Part shown: piece after piece, positions 13,101 to 22,926 of the stretch
Position numbering within the stretch: the first letter of the stretch is position 1
Layout of the letters: every line of letters begins with the position of its first letter
DNA from: Schistosoma mansoni
Lineage: Eukaryota; Platyhelminthes; Trematoda; Strigeidida; Schistosomatidae
Length of the DNA: 64,000 nucleotides
Direction: 5' to 3'
Assembly (NCBI RefSeq): GCF_000237925.1
Contig: NW_017385999.1
Location: 248,001 to 312,000, forward strand
The notes under the pieces: generated by a model
Database searches by the model: none
What the model was told of the DNA's origin: nothing
What the model saw: the letters and a program-made list of their open reading frames with translations, nothing else
Translations under genes and position numbers: made by a program

Positions 13101-16100
13101 ACTCTGCATTTTGTCAGCGTCTTCACCGAATAAAACTATGTCGTCGGCGTATTCTAAGTCAACAAGTGAGCCTTTCAGTGAAAGTTCAACTCCAGGAGAT
13201 TGAGATGATGAAAGTGATATCTCTAAAAGCATGTCAACGACAAAGTTAAACAAAAATGGGGAGAGTGGACAGCCCTGACGAACACCGCTTGAGGTAACCA
13301 ATTCTGATGACAGTTCGCCATAGGCTCTAACTCGACCAGTTGTGTTCGAGTAGAGAGCCTTTATGAGGTTAATGTACTTCTTTGGTACTCCTTTCACTGA
13401 CAAACACTGCCATATAACCTCACGATCAACGGAGTCAAATGCCGCCTTAAGGTCAAGAAATACTACTATTGTGGGACGTCTGAATGTATGTCTATGTTCT
13501 AGGACCTGACGTAGAGTGAATATCTGATCTATGCAACCACGTCCAGGTCGGAAACCAGCCTGGTTTTCTCTAGTCTGCTCTTCACGAGCTTTGGTTAGGC
13601 GCCTAAGTATTATTAAAGCTAATATTTTAGACACTATATTAGTCAAACTGATTCCTCCGTGATTGTCACAGGAGGACTTCTGTCCTTTCTTATAGACTGG
13701 TACAATCAGTGATTGAAACCAGTCAGATGGAATTACGTGTAGATCCCAAATTCTACCTAAGACCTCAGTCAGTCTCGTTGCTAATACTGGACCACCATCC
13801 TTAAAAATCTCAGGGGTAAATCTGTCAGGGCCTGCGGCTCTCCCTCGCTTTAGATTTCCTATAGCTTTTTCAACCTCGTAGAGAGTTGGAGGACTTACCT
13901 CAATTTGCCATTCAGGACGACTGGGGATCGTGGGTAACTGATGTGTGGCTGAAGGCCAGTTGAACTGAACCCTAAAGTGTTCTGCCCATCGATCCAATCT
14001 CCTGGATTGAGAATGAATGATATGCCCATCTTTATCTGAGATGGTTTCACTGATATTGGGGTTCCTAATACCGGTTTCTTTAACGAGTCTGAATAGCTGC
14101 CTACTGTTACCTATTGCCGCTGCCTTTTCCATCTCTCTTGCTTTCGCTACCCACCACTGTTCACGATCATTGCGTAGGCTTCTTATTAGCCTTCACTTAA
14201 GCTGACTCCGCTCTTCGTTATGTTCAGAGCCAGGTGGGATGAGTTTTCGAGCATCTATCAGTGTGGTAGATACTGCCGAGATCCATTGTTTCTCCCTGAC
14301 CTTATGGCTTACCTTACTAGCGGATATCACTGCTGTTTCCACAGCTTTACGGATGTCATTCCACGCTGCTTCTGGGTGGGCACAACTTACATGTCTGTCT
14401 AACTGTTTTTCCAGTTGTTCCTGAAATATATTCTTAGCTTGTTTATCATTAAGTAAAACCCTTAGAGGCTTCCCTGCAGTGTCTTTCCTACGTCCAGTAA
14501 GACTCAGACAGATACGTGCTCGCACTAGAGCATGATCTGAGTCTAAACATGTGCTCCAGAATAAGCGACAGTCTTCTATCGAGCCCCTCCATCGGTGGCT
14601 GATAGCGATGTGATCTAATTGGGTCCAACGTTGGGACGAATTCGGGGGTCGCCATGTCAAAAGATGTTTTTCCTTATGCTTAAAGTCAGTATTTGCAAGA
14701 AATAGGCGGTTATCTGAGCACAGCTGCAACAGACGGTCGCCATTATCTGTCCTTTTAGCCACGACACCATAAGATCCACACAGGTGTCTTTCCCTTTCAC
14801 TTAGTTTACCAACTTGAGCATTAAAGTCACCAGCCACTATTACTACATCAGAACGCCTAGCTTTTCGGAGAAGGTCAGAAAGTTTTCTGTAAAACTCATC
14901 TTTTATATCGTCTGAGCTGCAGTCAGTGGGAGAGTAGGCAGAGACGACGAAGAGGCAACGACGAGTTTCCATATCTTTCCGAGCCCTTACTGATCCGTTT
15001 AGTCGGACAGCGCATAGACGACTGTCTACTGGGACCCAGTCTAAAAGAGCTAGTTCTGCCCTACGACTTAATGCTATACCTACTCCAGCGAGGCCACGGG
15101 AAGCAGCATCAGGGCTTCCAGATACACGAAGCGTGTATCGAGATGGTTCTTTATTTTGATTAGGTGAGGTCAAATGAATGACACCACTCGGATCCTGTAT
15201 GCGCGTTTCGGAGACGCAGCACACATCGATGGTGTAAGATTCTAGAGTCCTAGCTAAGGAAGCCTGTTGTCCTATTTGGCACAATGTTCGGACATTAAAA
15301 GTTCCTATATGTAGTTTAGAGCGTGGTTTCAGGAGACCAGGAATAACGTTCCGTGTACTTGAATCGTTTGCCCTAGCGGTGCGAGGTGATAAAACGACGT
15401 GGGAAGGGTTAGTCGTGGAGGTAAGAGAGTTATTAGGAGTAGGAAGGATTTGAAAGTGACCAACTTGGTCTCGTTTGCTGTTACAGGTATGAGGGCTAAT
15501 ATCACTTCCCGGCTGCCCACACCGTGGAAGGGTATTTCTTGAGGGACCTGAAAAAGAAGTCGGATTAGTGTTGGTAATAACGATCTGGGAGCGTGACCAC
15601 AGTGCCCAAGGGACAACTGCCTGAGGCCGGTCACGCACGGCATTTTTGTGGAGGATTTTTGACGTGTTAGCTCCGTTCTTCAAAGGACCTTACCGCCGGA
15701 GACGGAAATCCGTGGGATAAGGCGAGGTGTGCAATTTTAGGGTCGACCTTTTCTAACCCCACCCCTCCTTGTGGGAAGGCAGCGTCGCTGTCATGCTGGT
15801 TGTCTGAAGGAAACAGCTTACTGCTGTCACACCTCTGTACAGTCGGCAGTACGACTTCGCCTTCGGACCTTGGGATTGCTGCTTTTAGTCTTACCGCTCT
15901 TCAACCGACCTGTCTGGCATGGTAGGACCTCGAGGAACGATTGTTCCAGCCAGCATAGCTCGATTGCTTCATTACGATAGGCAAGCCCAACCACCACGTC
16001 AAGGTAGCAGCAATGGTCGGTCTCCAACCATTGGTTACGATAGTCACGCGGACCCCAACCAAGTAGTCTACATCTACCAACATGGCTCAGACTAGAAGTT

Positions 16101-19100
16101 AGTGACTTCAAACTCTGATGACACGTTTTGGTTCTGCCGCCCCTAACTTTCTTCCAACCATCCCCTACACTAGTCAGCATTGCGCGTCGTGGTAATCGGT
16201 GTTCAGGCATACGTAACACGTGGCCCAACCATCTCAGTCGATGAACATTCATGACCTCATCAACTGATTTACCATCATTCCCTAATACTCTGCGTCTAAC
16301 CTCACTATTACTTACCCGGTGATCCCAGCAGATGCGAGCAATATTTCTAGGGTATCTGTGGTCAAATACTAGTAACTTACAAGTATCCTGTACTCTTAAT
16401 GGCCATGTTTCACAGCCGTAAAGTAGAACAGAGCGAACTGCTGTGCAGTATACTCGTCCCTTAATTGATATTTGGATATCTCGTTTTCTCCATAGGTGAC
16501 GTAAGTTGGTAAAAGCCAAACGAGCTTTTTGAATCCGTGCTGAGATTTCGTCAGACACCATCCCATTAGGGCTGATCAGACTTCCAAGATAAGTGAAGTT
16601 GTCGACGCGCTCGACTACTTCGCCCCCTATCCTTAGTTCAGGTGTTGACACAGTCCAGTCCTGGATTAACAATTTACATTTAGATGAGGAGAAATGCATC
16701 CCAAATATCCTGGCATTGTTACTCAATGCTGACAGAAGATTCTCCCGACCGTTGCTGCTACGTTGACGTGGTGGTCGGGCTTGCACACCTCACCTTATCC
16801 CACGGATATCCGTCTCCGGCGGTAAGGTCCCTACAAGTACGGAGCTATCACAAAAACTATCCCCAAAAAAGTCGTGTGTGACCGGCCTCAAGCAGTTGTC
16901 CCTTGAGCACTGCGGTCACGCTCTCAGGTCATTAAGACCACTTCTAACCCAATTTCCTTTTCAGGTACCTCTAAAAGAACCCTTCCACGGTATGGGCAAC
17001 CGGGAAGTGATAACTACCCTCATACCTCTAACAGCACTCAAGACCACTGTATTCATAATCAATCTCCTTCACTTTCTACTATTCCTTCTACCTCTACTTT
17101 CAACACTAAGCTTCCTCTTTCGGTTTCCTCCTCAAGTGTCACCATGGTCAACGATTCCTGTGCGCGAAACACTGTCCCAGGTCTACTAAAACCTCGCTCC
17201 AAACTACACATTGGGGCCTTCAACGTACGTACCCTAAGTCAAATCGGTCAACAGGCCTCCTTGGCTAAGATCCTAAAATCTCGTACCTTTGGTGTATGCT
17301 GTGTCTCCGAAACACGCATACAGGATCCCAGTGTGGTCATTTAGTTGACCGCACCTCGCCAAAATGGACAGCCAACGAAATACACCCTCCGTGTATCTGG
17401 CGACCCCATGACTAGTTCTCGTGGACTTGCGGGAGTAGGCATAGCACTTAGTACGAGGGCAAAACAAGCACTACTAGAATGGATCCCGGTTAACAGTCGC
17501 CTGTGTGCTGTCCGGCTAAATGGCTCCGTAAGAACTCGGAAGGATAGAGACACACGTCGTTTCTGCCTACGCTCCCACTGACTGCAGCCATGATGAAGTG
17601 AAAAACGACTTTTACACAAAGCTCTCTGAGCTTCTTCAGAAAGCTAAGCGCTCAGACATAGTAGTCGTAGCTGGTGAATTTAATACCCAGGTAGGCAGCT
17701 TAAATCAAACAGAAAGACATTTAGGTGGGTATTTCAGTATTCCGGCTCAACGAACCGATAATGGTGATCGTCTGTTGCAACTATGCTCAGACAATCGTTT
17801 ATTTTTAGCAAGCACTAATTTTAAGCATAAGGAGAGACATTGTCTAACATGGCGACCACCTGCACCAAACCAACGATGGACTCAAATAGACCATATTGCC
17901 ATCAGTCATCGTTGGAGAGGCTTGATAGAAGACTTTCGCTCGTATTGGAATACTTGTTTAGACTCTGATCACGCTTTAATACGAGCACGCATTTGTCTGC
18001 ACCTCACTGGACGCAGGAAAACTACACTAAGAAGACTCATTAGGATTGAACTGGAGGACGAGAAATCCAAATGTAAATTTCAGGAACAACTAAGTTCACA
18101 TCTAGGCAGTTCTGTAAACAAGACTGAACCAAATGCTGCTTGGAAAGGCATACGAACAGCTGTGGAAACAGCAGTCACATCTATTAGTAATTTAAACCGT
18201 AGGGTTCCAAAAAACCAGTGGATTTCTTCCAAGTCTATTTCACTGATGGATTCGCATAAATTCATCCCATCAGGCTCTGAACACGACGAAGAGCGTAAAC
18301 AAATCAAATCTAGGTTGACTAAAAGTCTAAGGAACGATCGTGAGCAGTGGTGGGCAACGAAAGCAAAAGAGATGGAAAAGGCAGCGGCTGTAGGCAACAC
18401 CAGGCAACTCTTCAGACTAATAAAAGAAACCGGAATTAATAAGTCCAGTGTGAGTGAAACGATCTCGGAAAAAGACGGAACCCTTATCTGCTCTCAGCTC
18501 ATACGTTCAGAGCGATGATCAGAACACTTTAAGGAGCAGTTCAGCTACTGCACAACTACCCACTATTCCCAGACAGTCTGAATGGAACATTGAAGTAGGT
18601 CCCCCGACCCTACCTGAAGTTCAAAAAGCTATAACTAATCTGAAACGAGGAAGAGCAGCTGGTCCTGATGGATTGGCTCCAGAGGTCTTTAAATGTGGTG
18701 GCCCAATTTTAGCGATTAGGTTGACTAATATTTTGGCTAAAATCTGGGAGTTTGACGTAATCCCATCTGACTGGTCACAATCACTGGTGATTGTCCCAAT
18801 ATATAAGAAGGGGCCACAATTATCCATAGAGGGATCAGTATGACCAACATAGCATCTAAAAGATTAGACTCAATAATTATCGGGCGCCTAACTAAGACTC
18901 GTGAACTGCTAACACGAGAAAATCAGGCTGGCTTCAGACATAGTCGTGGCTGCATCGACCACATATTCACTATTCATCAGATTTTAGAGCACGGACATGC
19001 TTATTGGCGTCTGACAATGATAGTTTTTCTTGACTTAAAAGCAGCATTTGACTGTAGACCGAGAGGTTCTGTGGCAGTGTCTGTCATTGAAAGGTGTGCC

Positions 19101-22100
19101 TCAGAAGTATATAAACCTTGTGAAGGCTTTTTACTGGAACACTATAAGTGGAGTGAGAGCTTATGTCGAACTGTCATCTGATTTTACAACCTCAAGTGGT
19201 GCCCGACAAGGTTGTCCACTGTCCGCATTTTTGTTTAACTTAATTATAAACCTATTGCTGGAAATAACACTTTCTTCGACTGAATTTTCAGGAATTGATC
19301 TCTTACCAGGGGGTCCACTAAGCGACTTAGAATACGCAGATGACATAGTCCTGTTTGGTGAAGATGTTGACAAAATGCAGAGTTTTCTGTTAGAACTGAG
19401 TAACAATGCCAGGATGTTTGGGATGCATTTCTCCTCATCTAAATGTAAATTGTTAATCCAGGACTGGACTGTGTCAACACCTGAACTAAGGATAGGGAGC
19501 GAAGTAGTCGAGCGCGTCGACAACTTCACTTATCTTGGAAGTCTGATCAGCCCTAATGGGATGGTGTCTGACGAAATCTCAGCACGGATTCAAAAAGCTC
19601 GTTTGGCTTTTACCAACTTACGTCACCTATGGAGAAAACGAGATATCCAAATATCAATTAAGGGACGAGTATACTGCACAGCAGTTCGCTCTGTTCTACT
19701 TTACGGCTGTGAAACATGGCCATTAAGAGTACAGGATACTTGTAAGTTACTAGTATTTGACCACAGATACCTTAGAAATATTGCTCGCATCTGCTGGGAT
19801 CACCGGGTAAGTAATAGTGAGGTTAGACGCAGAGTATTAGGGAATGATGGTAAATCAGTTGATGAGGTCATGAATGTTCATCGACTGAGATGGTTGGGCC
19901 ACGTGTTACGTATGCCTGAACACCGATTACCACGACGCGCAATGCTGACTAGTGTAGGGGATGGTTGGAAGAAAGTTAGGGGCGGCAGAACCAAAACGTG
20001 TCATCAGAGTTTGAAGTCACTAACTTCTAGTCTGAGCCATGTTGGTAGATGTAGACTACTTGGTTGGGGTCCGCGTGACTATCGTAACCAATGGTTGGAG
20101 ACTCTGGGTGACATGGCTCAGAATCGATCACAATGGTGTGGGTGTATACACTCTTTATCTTCCCTTAAAATATGAGGTTAAATTGCTTCATATCTGTCTT
20201 TCTTCCTGTACCATATCCTTCTATACAACCTATCTTTTATATACTACCACCACTAAATTAACTATTTCTATGAATTCGGTGTTCATCTTGTTGTGCTGAC
20301 TGGGTATGGCAACTTGGACCGATGCATATATATGCCTGGTCCTACGTTGTAGCTGACTGAGTAGTGTTTGACGTGATAATTTTGGCTCACTGTGCTATTG
20401 TGGTCTGGTAATTCAAACGGATATATATATATATATATATAATATCATTTTATGCTCAGGTAGTGGTATAACGGTAGGTTTCCTTTTTTTATACGAATTG
20501 GACGTTAATTTACCTTAGACGAATATCTACACTAGATTCCCTCCCAGTGTCTATTCTGCAGGACTTCAACACAACTCAGATCAGGAACACGTGATTAATC
20601 TGATTAGGACGTAAATATATTTCCACATCAAAATCGACACAATCCAACAACTAATGGACAATCAATCAATAATAAATAATGAGGACAGGGGAATATATAA
20701 CTCATCTGACACATGTCAGACTATCTACATGTGTGACTAAGAAGACAACCATTCATTATCATTCTCGCCCACACATCGGTTAGTGACTTGAAAGTCTGAT
20801 GAATTATTCTCAAATCGAGAGGTATTTCTACTATGCTATGTTCCTTGATCTGAGTGAATTAATTGTGAAACTTTTATTACCTTTCTGGACAGCACCAGCG
20901 TTTACTTCATGCTCATGATTTCACAGATTTTCTTTTAACTGACGTGTTTGCAGATAACGTTTGACCTAAATGATGCTCGAGCACATGCCAAATGAGTAAA
21001 GCTGGCGATTGTAATTACACAACGAAAGTTGAGTAACTAAGTGATTAGTACATACATTCACTAAGTAATACGGGCTTTTAATAATTTGCATCCTGCTCTC
21101 TTCCCATAAAAACCAATAAGTCGAAGGTATAAAGTGACATTGAAGTGGGCTATGTCAATTATATCCTCTAAAGCTACCAGTCCGACACCGGATATTGTTT
21201 GTGGCCAGGTTCGTTTGTAGGTTTCAGTTGACAGTAAAAAAACAACTAACTAGGAATTTTCTTGTGGCCACTTTCGACTTATTTTACTGAATAAATAAAA
21301 TGTCCTCCTGGAACATTATTTATCGTAATAAGAATAAATGGCAGATAATCATAAAATCCACTAAGTCTAAGTAAATTTTCCAGCAGGACAAACTCATTAC
21401 AGGTGATTCACTTAGGCATTTACAAACTGCTATTTTGGTTGGAAATTATGAATTTTTTAAAACATGCTTGTACTCATTAAATGGCTTAAACACTAACTGA
21501 ATCTTGCTAATTGTTTATCTTACGGTCAAAAATGATGTTGGGGATATGCCATTTGAAATTACAGCTTGATAGAACCACATCAATAAGGTTGAAATTCTTC
21601 TGAAGTAAATTGTTCGGTGTAAACACTATTCACGGAATCCTAATGCATTTTTGCGATATTTTGAGTTAATAACAAACACTGAGCGTTATTATATATAACC
21701 GACAAAGCTTGTTTTGGTTGATTACACTGGTTAACTTCAACAGATTGGTTGCGAAACTAGCACTTTTGCTTCAGTTAGCGCGACAGCAAAACGAAGATAA
21801 AGTAGTTTCGTTCACGATGCTAAAGTCAGACTAGTAAAATTATCAACACAGTGTATAAACGTATCAAACGAAGAGTTTGAACCAAAACACTATTTTTGCT
21901 AAGTGGAGTTTATGTTATAAAGGTTAGTTTTTCAGTGTTCAATATACAAGACAAGGTTACAAACTGAGGAGTCTTGTTCTAAAACTAGTTAACTAGGGTC
22001 TGTTTTCACAAAATATTTTAAGGAGTAGTTCAGCTAGCCTTCAGCTACTTTACAGTTACCCACCATTCCCAGTCAGCCTGAATGAAATACTGAAGTAGGT

Positions 22101-22926
22101 CCCCCGACTCTAGCTGAATTTCAAAAGGCTATAGCTAATCTGAAACGAGGAAGAGCAGCTGGTCCTGATGGATTGGCTCCAGAGGTCTTTAAATATGATG
22201 GTCCAGTTTTAGCGATTAGGTTGACTAATATTTTGGCTAAAATCTGGGAGTTTGACGTAATCCCATCTGACTGGTCACAATCACTGGTGATTGTCCTAAT
22301 ATACAAGGAGTCAAAGTCGTCCTGTGATAACCATAGATGGAATTCTGTTCTCTGAGCTTGACGGTTTGGTCGTGAAGCTTTCATCGTTTTTCTGAACGGC
22401 ATTATCAGCACAAACTTCGGGTTGGGCAGAGAGGTTATATTTATGTTATATCTCAATGGGTAGGAAAATTTTATTTCTGACGTTTTGTGACGTAATTCGG
22501 TAATTTACTTACTCTGAAGAAGTGACTTGCATTAAGTCACGAAACGTCAAAAATACGATTTTTCTACTCATTGGAATATAACAAAAAATATATTTATTAA
22601 TAACTAATGTTGTCATCTGGATACTGAAGCCACTTGTTAATATTTTTTGTAATTCAATAATCCCAACATAGAATACGCTTTTTTTCTTTTAGCTGACTGA
22701 GGAAGAAATGATAGCTGCAGGACTAAAACCTTACGAACGAGATTACTGCGCTCACCTTTTGCTCGCTTTCAGGAAATGCGGAGATGAACATGTTATACCA
22801 GCTCTTTACTGTTCCGATCTGAAACATAAATATCGTCATTGTAAAGAAAGTGACCTGCTGCATAGAATGAAGGAATACGAACGCGAACGCCGTCTTTTAC
22901 ACAAGCGTACATCAATTTCAGAATGA
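9996..22926 (+). CDS. NDUFB7: NADH dehydrogenase 1 beta subcomplex subunit 7 (NDUFB7), two exons
   Basis: Accessory subunit of mitochondrial complex I (human B18), found on the intermembrane-space side of the membrane arm. Exon 1 is 9,996-10,112 and exon 2 is 22,693-22,926. Joined, they give 116 residues; the human protein has 137 and the difference is mostly C-terminal. Exon 1 begins MGHALS (glycine at 2, serine at 6, an N-myristoylation signal as in mammalian B18) and ends [12 protein letters not shown], matching the family 'YGFPERKEREM' segment. Exon 2 contains the twin CX9C CHCH pair, [11 protein letters not shown] and [11 protein letters not shown], then the conserved [11 protein letters not shown]. 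The intron is phase 0 with donor GTACGT and acceptor TTTTCTTTTAG. It is 12.58 kb long and filled with RTE LINEs. The start was chosen by family N-terminus and myristoylation site, not by the open frame upstream. Confidence 0.93.
10113..11571. other. 5' part of the NDUFB7 intron, no feature seen
   Basis: AT-rich intron sequence. The open frames at 10,975-11,166 and 11,238-11,453 have no family motif and are treated as chance. Confidence 0.5.
11572..11718 (-). mobile_element. 3'-end fragment of the SR2-related RTE LINE
   Basis: About 145 bp matching the 3' end of the 6,782-9,800 element. It carries the shared block CGTGGAGGAGCATAGG (also at 6,811-6,826) preceded by an ACTTACG tail remnant, and it extends to the block TGTAATGTGTTCTTTGG, also found near 625-640. 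It is strongly 5'-truncated, as is common for LINEs. Confidence 0.65.
11755..12083 (-). mobile_element. RTE LINE copy 'B', 3' part (split by copy A), plus shared flank
   Basis: The 3' end of an RTE copy, nearly identical to the end of the plus-strand copy C (20,085-20,420). It starts, in element orientation, exactly at the GGTTGGAGAC position where the other half (16,020-16,745) stops. The element proper ends near 11,816 in a CTGACTG tail. The further 60 bp (11,755-11,815) are also shared with the sequence beyond the 3' end of copy C. The C-terminal ORF residues [20 protein letters not shown] are in another frame relative to the RT. Confidence 0.8.
12073..12083. repeat. Target-site duplication of RTE copy A (left)
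   Basis: GTCTCCAACCA is repeated at 16,020-16,030. The unsplit sequence in copy D (near 24,777) has the 11 bp once, so this is a clean target duplication. Confidence 0.88.
12084..16019 (-). mobile_element. Full-length RTE-clade LINE copy A, nested in copy B
   Basis: 3.94-kb element bounded by an 11-bp target-site duplication. Its 5' end (16,019, reading CGACCATTGCTGCTAC) coincides base for base with the 5' start of copy C at 16,746, so it is not 5'-truncated. It has a 5' UTR of about 330 bp, one long ORF (15,683-12,312), and a 3' UTR of about 230 bp ending in a CTGACTGAC tail. The protein differs clearly from the copy B/C/D subfamily (for example ITGRVYC versus IKGRVYC and many other changes), so two RTE subfamilies are present. 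Insertion into a nearly young copy implies recent mobility. Confidence 0.88.
12312..15683 (-). CDS. RTE LINE polyprotein (endonuclease + reverse transcriptase), two in-frame stops
   Basis: A single frame of 1,124 codons, interrupted only by two stop codons (near 14,193-14,195 and 12,894-12,896). In copies B-D the second position reads RIQKARLAF. From the N-terminus: a basic, variable region (residues 1-120); an APE-type endonuclease beginning [12 protein letters not shown], with [37 protein letters not shown] and the catalytic [10 protein letters not shown]; then RT with [32 protein letters not shown] and [13 protein letters not shown] (YADD at 13,140-13,151); and a C-terminal RTE region with [12 protein letters not shown] and [16 protein letters not shown]. 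The start is uncertain: 15,683 is a TTG and no early in-frame ATG is evident. It acts in target-primed reverse transcription. With the stops this copy is probably defective. Confidence 0.85.
16020..16030. repeat. Target-site duplication of RTE copy A (right)
   Basis: GTCTCCAACCA, partner of 12,073-12,083. Confidence 0.88.
16020..16745 (-). mobile_element. RTE LINE copy 'B', RT part (split by copy A)
   Basis: Encodes the RT C-terminal half from [19 protein letters not shown] to [12 protein letters not shown], nearly identical to copies C (19,390-20,090) and D. At 16,020 it stops at the target duplication of copy A and resumes at 12,083, so 11,755-12,083 and this piece are one former element. 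Its 5' truncation point (about 16,742-16,745) abuts the exact 5' start of copy C, which runs the other way. Confidence 0.8.
16746..20362 (+). mobile_element. Full-length RTE-clade LINE copy C, frame broken
   Basis: Runs from the same 5' start (CGACCGTTGCTGCTAC) as copy A to a CTGACTGA tail at about 20,362. The endonuclease starts at [16 protein letters not shown] (17,199 onward) and has [22 protein letters not shown] (E where A has D), [14 protein letters not shown] and [10 protein letters not shown]. The RT has [35 protein letters not shown] and [13 protein letters not shown] (19,333-19,344). The frame is broken by a stop near 17,341 and shifts near 17,580, 18,520, 18,830 and 19,050. The 5' UTR is about 260 bp shorter than that of copy A; the junction has a TTGC shared by both ends, suggesting a deletion in C. 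The last 375 codons (19,048-20,175) are one open frame. Confidence 0.87.
20363..20442. repeat. Flank shared with copy B, then (AT)n
   Basis: Bases 20,363-20,420 match 11,755-11,815 in inverted orientation almost perfectly, although both lie beyond the CTGACTG tail where copy D ends. They are followed by an (AT)10 tract at 20,421-20,440. See findings for the inverted-duplication and 3'-transduction explanations. Confidence 0.75.
20443..22013. other. NDUFB7 intron stretch without recognised features
   Basis: AT-rich. There is no open frame with a family motif and no tRNA or clear element edge. Possible decayed repeats cannot be named. Confidence 0.4.
22014..22355 (+). mobile_element. RTE LINE fragment (copy C subfamily), RT N-terminal part
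   Basis: Encodes [20 protein letters not shown] and [20 protein letters not shown], matching copy C 18,530-18,815 closely, up to [13 protein letters not shown]. Both ends are cut and no tail is present. Because it keeps the KSSCDNH block that copy C lost, it derives from a less damaged source. Confidence 0.75.
22437..22591. repeat. Long imperfect hairpin, 55-bp arms, before NDUFB7 exon 2
   Basis: The left arm (22,437-22,491) is the inverted repeat of the right arm (22,536-22,591), with inner ends TGACGTTTTGTGAC and GTCACGAAACGTCA. The 44-nt loop contains GAAGAAGTGACTTGCATT. It lies 101 bp before the exon 2 start, so the nascent pre-mRNA could fold here. The architecture resembles an element terminus (possibly Penelope-associated), but the family is not established. 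Confidence 0.6.
22693..22926 (+). CDS. NDUFB7: NDUFB7 exon 2 (terminal)
   Basis: 77 codons plus the stop TGA at 22,924-22,926. Preceded by a TTTTTCTTTTAG acceptor. It carries [19 protein letters not shown] and both CX9C motifs. Confidence 0.93.
   Translation: MTEEEMIAAGLKPYERDYCAHLLLAFRKCGDEHVIPALYCSDLKHKYRHCKESDLLHRMKEYERERRLLHKRTSISE

Noticed and set aside
12894-14195. Stop-codon recoding in RTE copy A
   Set aside because: Both stops differ from sense codons in sister copies (for example RIQKARL); ordinary decay explains them.
15827-16786. 319-codon frame 15,827-16,786 as one gene
   Set aside because: It crosses the target-site junction between copy B and the 5' UTR of copy A; it is a chance fusion frame.
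20421-20440. (AT)10 as the true 3' tail of RTE copy C
   Set aside because: Copies A and D end in CTGACTG-type tails; the AT tract follows flank shared with copy B.
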